DNA of 64,000 bases from Oopsacas minuta. Its lineage: Eukaryota; Porifera; Hexactinellida; Lyssacinosida; Leucopsacidae. The notes under the pieces were generated by a model. It searched no databases and had not been told where the DNA came from. It saw nothing but the letters and a program-made list of their open reading frames with translations. Numbering within the stretch: the stretch's first letter is position 1; each line of letters opens with the position of its first letter. Positions 57,766-64,000 of this stretch are shown one piece after another. A program made the position numbers and the translations under genes. The DNA is taken from contig JAKMXF010000044.1 of NCBI GenBank assembly GCA_024704765.1, forward strand, positions 522,501 through 586,500, written 5' to 3'.

Positions 57766-57983
57766 TTCATAATCTTAACCGTAGCAAATATAATACTGCC
57801 ATAATGTTTTAATCTGCTTACTTTATTTCCCCCAAAGCGAACAAATATTCACAAAACGTCGTTTGCAATATCATGTTTAGACTCTTCATACTCGATTACC
57901 ACATTACAATGTTGTTTTGTTGTTATGATGTGTAATATTTGGTACTTTATGAACTGAACCTATTTGTGATATATATGGAGCGT

Positions 57984-57986
<3 letters not shown>

Positions 57987-58039
<53 letters not shown>
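57987..58039. repeat. (AC)n microsatellite
   Basis: About 26 uninterrupted AC units. Confidence 0.95.
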
Positions 58040-58042
<3 letters not shown>

Positions 58043-58299
58043 AGATTTAATACATAGATGTTTATGTGTATGAAAATAGGGAGGATTGTTAGGAGCGTGC
58101 TTCTAAGATATAAGAGCCTGCAAATGACCCAGCTATAACTGAACCCGATCCAGACCCGAAAAACCCGAACCGGATTCCAACTCTGATTCCAAGGGTATTG
58201 GTGAAATTTCAATAGATTTTTACTGTCCCGACCATAGTATAGTGGGTCAATATAGAAATCATTTTAATATATTCACACAGTACAAATACACGTACTGTA

Positions 58300-58469
58300 C
58301 AGTAAGACCCTGCTTTATCGAAAATCAAAGGACAACGAAATATAGTTATATAATTATATATTTGGATATAACTTTATCTTAAACAGTGGCTAGTAACCAT
58401 TTTACCTTCGATAATTCAATACAACCTGACATTCCTTGACATCAAGTTCGTTATAACTGAAGTTAACTG
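58300..58469. mobile_element. Pogo-like MITE
   Basis: Begins CAGTAAGACCCTGCTTTATCG and ends GTTATAACTGAAGTTAACTG, flanked by TA on both sides. Length 170 bp. Confidence 0.6.
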
Positions 58470-58586
58470 TATTACAAACTTAAAAGTACATACAAAATCA
58501 GATGTGTGAATTCACTACATGAACTACTCCCAAGACACCAACATATTACTTAAATTTCATAGAATAATTTAAACAAGATCTGATTA

Positions 58587-59030
58587 TCTATATTATTAAA
58601 TCACAACTGGTGTTTGTCTGTTTGTTTGTTTGTCCGTTGTCAAGGAAAGGATATACGGTATGCAATTTTGAAATTGTCGCATGACTATGTCTTTATCGTG
58701 TTTATCAAGGCAATAAATAGAATTCAATAAAACTTCACTAAATATATGAAACATGCTGAATCCGATTTTCACACTTTTGGATTAATCATATGTACATTTA
58801 TTGTTGTTTTTATGAATATAAAGTAAACAAATTTCAGAATTGAGGTAGAATCATACTTTCAACGACTATGCTGGTACATGGTATACTCGGGTATTCTGAG
58901 TCTGAATATGTAAACAATATCAATATTATTAAATCTCAATTGTTGTTTTGTCTGTTTGTTTGTCCGTTGAATACCTCGAAGCGCAATGCGCCGAGTTCAT
59001 CGCGAAGCGGCGAGCCAAAGGCTCGTTATT
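58587..59030 (+). mobile_element. Two adjoining Helitron-like repeats (copies 3 and 4)
   Basis: Copy 3 begins TCTATATTATTAAATC at 58587 and has GTCCGTTGTCAAGGAAAGG. Copy 4 begins near 58921 with AATATTATTAAATC, has TTGTCCGTTGAATACCTCG and ends in the hairpin GAGCCAAAGGCTC near 59025. Confidence 0.55.
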
Positions 59031-59645
59031 TCTATTTCTGGATTCTAAATGAACAGCTACGTAGTTGTTAAATTAGACCTGCAGCTCCTGATTAATTATT
59101 TGAATAAAGTCGTCGCTTGATCGGTTAATGGCTTTATGTAGCCATGGGTTACTAACTACCTTCAATGGAACTTAAATTCTTAATTAAATGTACACTCGTA
59201 TACACAGAAATGGATATTATATTGGCTGATGCTATGAGACTCCATCTAATTCTAATATATTCTTCTGATCAGGAGGATAACCGATTACGGCTGAATTGTT
59301 ACCTTCGTAACAACAAAGAACACGTAATTCTACCACTTCCTTTAATCAATTCCGCACCCAAATCGAGAGTTAGCACCTTTTTGAAGTCATAATTTCCCGG
59401 CCGTATTCGATTACCTGTTCAAGATACCAATGTCTCTGGAATATCTGATATCACATGACATCTACATTATCATTTACAACTCTAGATGTGCGAGGAGCAG
59501 ATAGCTATCTGAACTGATTAGCTGGGTTTCCTACCAACTTCAGCTAATTCGCACCACATGGAATACTTTACATAATTACTTTCCTGAGTATAAAATGTAT
59601 AACTGATATATTTCTAAAGATAATATCGGTAAACCGTACACTAAT

Positions 59646-62600
59646 ATGAGGATCGTAATATTGATATTATCATTTCTCTTGATCCAAACATCTATCTCTC
59701 AAATTGTTACCAGAGATAAATGTATAGAAGCTGACATTACCGCCAGTTATTTACCAGAAAGAATTCCCGTAGATAATCCAGGTGTGCTATAAAATATGTC
59801 ATATAGTTAATATACTTAAATAGATGTAATAGCATGAGGTTATTTCTCCATTGCTGTATGCTGTAATCGCCTCTTATACTCTTATAGACAATAGTGGCCC
59901 GTGTACTGACAACATATGTTGTACTACTGCCTACATTGATGAACTGAGAGATAACATCAAAGTAAAAGTATTCAGGAAGTGTATCAGGGGAACATTGGAT
60001 GTTATAATCTCAATTGCTGAAAGATTCTTTGATTACTTTTCAAGTATGTTCTGTAATTCATTAATTAAATATAACAATTCTATTACGTACGTACTGTTTA
60101 AATCCTTTCCTTGACAACGGACAAACAAACAAACAAACAACAATTTATATTTAATAATATATAGATTTATTATTTTATAGTAGTTGTACTTAAGATAAAT
60201 TTTATTTAGATTCGTTTGGTGAGGCTGCGAGGGTTGCCTTGTTTTCAGCTTTCGCAGAGAGAGCTGGAGTCGAAGATGATGACACAAGTAAAGTGTATAT
60301 TTATAACGAGCTCTCCTATTCTTCTCAGCTGCTCGCTAACCTTACCTTTAGTAGAATTAGAGGTGATGAGATAGACGATGTCAATACTAGATTTAGATCA
60401 GCCTTACGTGAGTATGCTTGTGACTACTTAGCATACCTGTTACAAGAAAAATTATACCTCAATTCCCTGAGGATTGGGAGGATAAGCGGGAAATGTATCT
60501 GTCGTGTGACAGATGTAGGAGAAAAAGTAAACAGCTTGATTGACAGTTTTATTCAAAGATTTACAAGGTACGTATCTTCAATGTTGGTATTTTATTTATT
60601 CCTAATACAGTAGACTCCGCTTAAAAGAGCCGCCAGTTAATCGTGTCACTTGGCCAGAAACATAACCATACAAATAATGTTAATTTACTCCTGTTAATCG
60701 AGCTGACATCTTTATTCCGCTAAATCGGGTCAAGATGGCCGATCCCGATGTGAGTCTTGTGACCCTATTACGCGGAATCTACTGTAGTCATAATATTTAC
60801 AGATGAATTATACATTTAGTACGATTGATAATATAGCAAAACTGATAAGAGCAATCTTAGCCATTAGGACTGCTAGTTTACAGAACCTCCAAGCTGCTCG
60901 AGATTTCAATGTCAGTTCTATCTGCACTCGGCAGTACATTAATGCACTAGCATGTCAACATTGTCAAGGTGTTGATACACGAGCTTGTCCTAATAGTTGT
61001 CGACTTGTAGCTTTGTTATGTCTCCAGCCACTCCGCGATGCTTTCACCGGGCCTTATGAAGCTTTCATAAGGTGAGTTTAAAGTTATAATAATTTGCAGT
61101 CTTTACCTCCAAAAATATAATGAATCACAAATTCGAAAGCGACGCGATTTTTGTGGTTAATGCACGTACGTATATTTATGAGTCCTGGTAAGAAACTCTG
61201 TTTTTGGACACCTGATTACCCATATAATGACGTTAAATTTTACTGATGTAGTAATTATTCAATATTTCTATTATTCACACTTCTAAAATCACAATCTAAG
61301 CTATTAACGAATGCGATAGTTACTAATAATCATAATGTCAAATTTTAAAACTTATTCTGCATATGTTACGTTTCCCATCAATAGCCACATCTGAGTTATA
61401 GAATTGATATATGAAATATATTGTTTAGCTTGTTATTGCTGAATATTTTGATAAAATAATCAGCAATTTCAAATAATGACAAAAATAATAGAGTTTGATT
61501 GATGTATTTTAATATATTTATGACAGTATAACTACCATAACTACTTACTTAGTTAATAATGGATATTTTTAGGATTGTAAGATTAGCCATCGATTCCATT
61601 ACCGGTGAAAACTCTGAATCAAACGAACCATTTGACCTCCATAATTTCCAAGAGATAGTTGGAGCACTCAATATACAAGTTGTTACTTTTGCAACAGAAT
61701 TACCTGAGTTATTAAGAGATATTTTCCCTGATAACATCACTAATAACGATGTAGGTTACCTGTCTATAGTTTGGAATGAATGTTTCAGGAATCTAACAAT
61801 GATTAAGATTGTTATCATTTCAATTTGTTTTAGTGCTTTATCACCAGAGATAGAGACATAGCTGATGGAACATTCAAATGTCAGGAAGATTCTGATCGCG
61901 ATGATACTAAGCCCGACTGTACAAGAGAAGAGGGAGGTAAGCAATAAGTTAATATATTTTATAGCACAGGGTTGTTCAACAGTTTTATTTCGCTAACTCT
62001 AAATGTAAATATGAAATTTATTGGAAATAATATCAAAATTATGGTATTTAATGAATAAAGCTAAAGTGCCGTTTGATTCATCCCAACCACACAGGGATTT
62101 TAGTAACTGTGTTGAAACTTTGAACTTTACATTACATAATTGAATAATTCTAAAATTTGTCCTGTCACATATTTACTTATATAAGTTTTCCTATTAATTA
62201 TTCTTTACTTAACTAAAAGACCATATTTGAGCATGTTTAACTCTTCATAGATTTCCCCGTAGAAGGCATAATCGCATAATTGTAAGTATTTGTCAGATAC
62301 AATTAAATTGGTCCCAATACTGTCTATGCAAACCCGATAATGTTGGTTCGGTTGAAATCAGATCAATTGGAGCCACTATGGGTTACCCGATTACAATTAC
62401 TTATTTAGATAAGGAGATTGTTGATGTTGATACATCAGATAGTGGAGTTGATAGGCCAGATACTGATAATATAAGGCCGGATAGTGGAGATAATGCAGGG
62501 GCATCTCAAAAGGTAACTTCTGAGTCTGATGATAGAGTTGATGAATTTGATTATACTACGGATGAGAACAAGTTTGTGGATTTTTTAAAGAATTTGCTAG

Positions 62601-63347
62601 AAAGGTTTAGTTTGCTTGATGATTTCAATAACCTATTCAAACAAAGTAAGTTACAAACTGAGATGATTATTGTTATACTCGAAAAGGTACCACTGCCTTA
62701 CATATACATACCGTAAACTGGGGCTACTTTGGCCCACTGGGTTTGCTTTAGCCCAAATATCAAAGTTTCAAAGCAACTAGATTAGATTCAGTATTATACT
62801 TGAAAATGACTAGCCAAATTTTTAACGAATTTTCTAATATCGGTAGACAATTTCGAATACAAATACAATATCTATTCAATACGTAAGCAAATTTCAATAT
62901 TTAGGCTAAAGCAACCCAGTGGGCCAAAGTAGCTCCAGTTTACGGTATCATATTTGTTTCAATTCAATTATTTTAGTAAACTCGTGCGTATGCCGTGCTA
63001 CATTGAGTGGAGATGCTGATGAAGAGAGGTTTGATTCTCTCTTAGTTTCTCGAAGAGATGATCAAGTTTGTTACGAGAAATTCGCTGGTGACTCATCTAT
63101 TGATGACTTAGATTCTAATTCCGCCTACACAGACCTTACTGCTGATCAGAGGGCAGAAATTAGGCAATTTGATGCTGCTGTGAGTGAGAAGTTCGTTGAT
63201 TTGGAACAGTTAGTTGCTGAGGATCCTGAGACTTCTTCTACCCTAGATCAGCTGACGGGTGATACATCCTCCGGTACAGGACGACTCCTCACTAGTCTCT
63301 TTGCAATGTTCAGTGCCCTCCTATCCATCCTGTTTTTCCTAGTATAA
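59646..63347 (+). CDS. Glypican, GPI-anchored heparan sulfate proteoglycan core protein
   Basis: Eight exons, 59646-59781, 59888-60043, 60210-60567, 60820-61071, 61573-61750, 61834-61936, 62373-62645 and 62977-63347, join in phase to 608 residues (glypicans about 550-580). A signal peptide comes first (MRIVILILSFLLIQTSIS). Glypican landmarks follow: CTDNICCTTAYIDEL, then the cysteine-rich core ALACQHCQGVDTRACPNSC, then CQEDSDRDDTKPDC. Acidic Ser-Gly sites (SDSGVD, PDSGDN) near the C-terminal part could carry heparan sulfate. SSGTG followed by a hydrophobic tail ending ILFFLV is a GPI signal. Glypicans tune Wnt, Hedgehog, BMP and FGF signals at the cell surface. The acceptor of exon 7 (CAATTGGAG) is weak and chosen for phase. 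Confidence 0.88.
60090..60165 (-). repeat. Helitron-like 5' end fragment in glypican intron 2
   Basis: On the - strand it reads TCTATATATTATTAAAT, (TTTG)n and GTCCGTTGTCAAGGAAAGG. It fills nearly half of the 166-bp intron. Confidence 0.65.
60608..60784. mobile_element. Pogo-like MITE in glypican intron 3
   Basis: Begins CAGTAGACTCCGCTTAAAAG and ends TTACGCGGAATCTACTG, flanked by TA on both sides. It is 177 bp of a 252-bp intron. Related sequence lies in element 1 intron 2 (about 1195-1299). Confidence 0.75.
62708..62948. mobile_element. MITE with 45-bp inverted ends in glypican intron 7
   Basis: ATACCGTAAACTGGGGCTAC at the left is matched by its inverted copy at the right with one mismatch and one gap over about 45 bp (GGCCCACTGGG is shared). 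It takes up 241 bp of the 331-bp intron and ends 28 bp before the exon 8 acceptor. Confidence 0.8.
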
Positions 63348-64000
63348 TTCCTCTTAAATACGTCTATAAGTACATCTTATAACCCTAGTATTAATCTCCT
63401 CTTGTTTGAATATATTTATTATCATTTCTTGTATTTAATCTTAATAATTTGTATTTATAGTATGTTAATGCGTGTATTATCTATTTTCAGCGATGTTTAC
63501 CAATTTTAGCTTGATTTGGTTAACTAAAGCCCAATCATACACGTTGCAACTTTGTTCCGTCGTGTATGTTGCCAGTTACATGCAACTAAGTTGCATTGTG
63601 TATGGTAGGCTTAACGTATGTCATGCGTAGTGTGAAACTCCTTATAAATATCAATTGGAGTGCCTGGGAAAATGCATCGTTGAATATCTTCCTATTCTAC
63701 GTCTACGTATATCGAAATCTGGATTAACTAATAACAAAAAGCTCACAATAACCTAACATACGTTCCTATATTTGTCATTCACTTAACTTAACCCCTTCAA
63801 ACTAAACATGTTGTTAACGCAGCCATCATATGAGGACACAATATATTATATATGGTAGAAATACAAGGTTGTTCAATTGGAAAGATCTCTCAAAATTTGA
63901 GGTTCAAATTCACTTACTTGGCATACTCTCGAAATCCTTAATAAAAGTACATAAGTTATTAGTTTTTGGTTAAGTTTTGTTTATGGATACAGAGAGAAGA
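63348..64000. other. Right flank, no gene recognised
   Basis: A short inverted-repeat element lies at about 63525-63615 (ATACACGTTGCAAC, GTTGCATTGTGTAT), related to 14640-14725. No gene is seen. Confidence 0.45.

Larger units (their letters stand above)
56904..59645. other. Intergenic region between the ETS gene and the glypican
   Basis: Contains a Helitron-like 3' end (57683-57765), an AC microsatellite, a pogo-like MITE and two Helitron-like copies. The frame at 59165-59392 has no recognisable domain. Confidence 0.5.

Noticed and set aside
57904-58212. Open frame with a run of Cys-Val repeats
   Set aside because: It is a translation of the AC microsatellite.
59165-59392. 75-residue frame before the glypican
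   Set aside because: No similarity recognised and it lies in repeat-rich DNA; could be real but unsupported.
62230-62372. Extra glypican exon containing YCLCKPDN
   Set aside because: Open in the exon 7 frame, but no acceptor there matches the phase left by exon 6; kept as a possible alternative splice form only.

Overview
The window is animal DNA, AT-rich and full of transposable elements, with spliceosomal introns. The animal assignment rests on a glypican with a GPI signal, an ETS transcription factor, a CEP43 (FOP) homologue and a calumenin-type CREC protein. A non-bilaterian, probably a sponge, is the best guess. The hints are a papain-family protein with serine in place of the catalytic cysteine (as in sponge silicateins), many single-exon housekeeping genes and the transposon mix. 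The species cannot be fixed from this sequence.

Left part (1-20.7 kb) is mobile DNA. Two related 5-6 kb elements resemble KDZ/Zisupton-type transposons. Each has a seven-exon cysteine-rich transposase on the + strand and a convergent Ulp1-like (C48) protease gene with a PHD finger on the - strand. Their ends are arrays of 22-23 bp tandem repeats in inverted orientation, and the second element seems to have landed inside the first. The second copy has a fully open spliced transposase; the first is broken. Next come a Gypsy integrase relic, hAT-like MITEs and a Merlin transposon with 410-bp inverted repeats and an open DDE transposase.

Middle part (20.7-37 kb) holds an orphan polytopic membrane protein, GPKOW, the tight single-exon trio PSMA7-COG6-CEP43, a RING/TRAF-type zinc-finger protein, a dead mariner, MULE remains and TP53RK.

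Right part (37-64 kb) holds DDX23 (six exons, with a CREC gene and a MULE foldback element in its 3.7-kb intron), NAD kinase (four exons, with two small related genes and a silicatein-like protein nested in its introns), NUDCD3, a small SPI-like ETS factor and an eight-exon glypican. Many introns contain MITEs.

A theme across the host genes is that eleven start codons lie 0-4 nt after an AG, usually behind a pyrimidine-rich stretch. This looks like a 3' splice site and suggests spliced-leader trans-splicing or a leader intron. Most host genes do basic jobs: proteasome, Golgi tethering, centrosome, tRNA modification, splicing (GPKOW and DDX23) and NADP supply.
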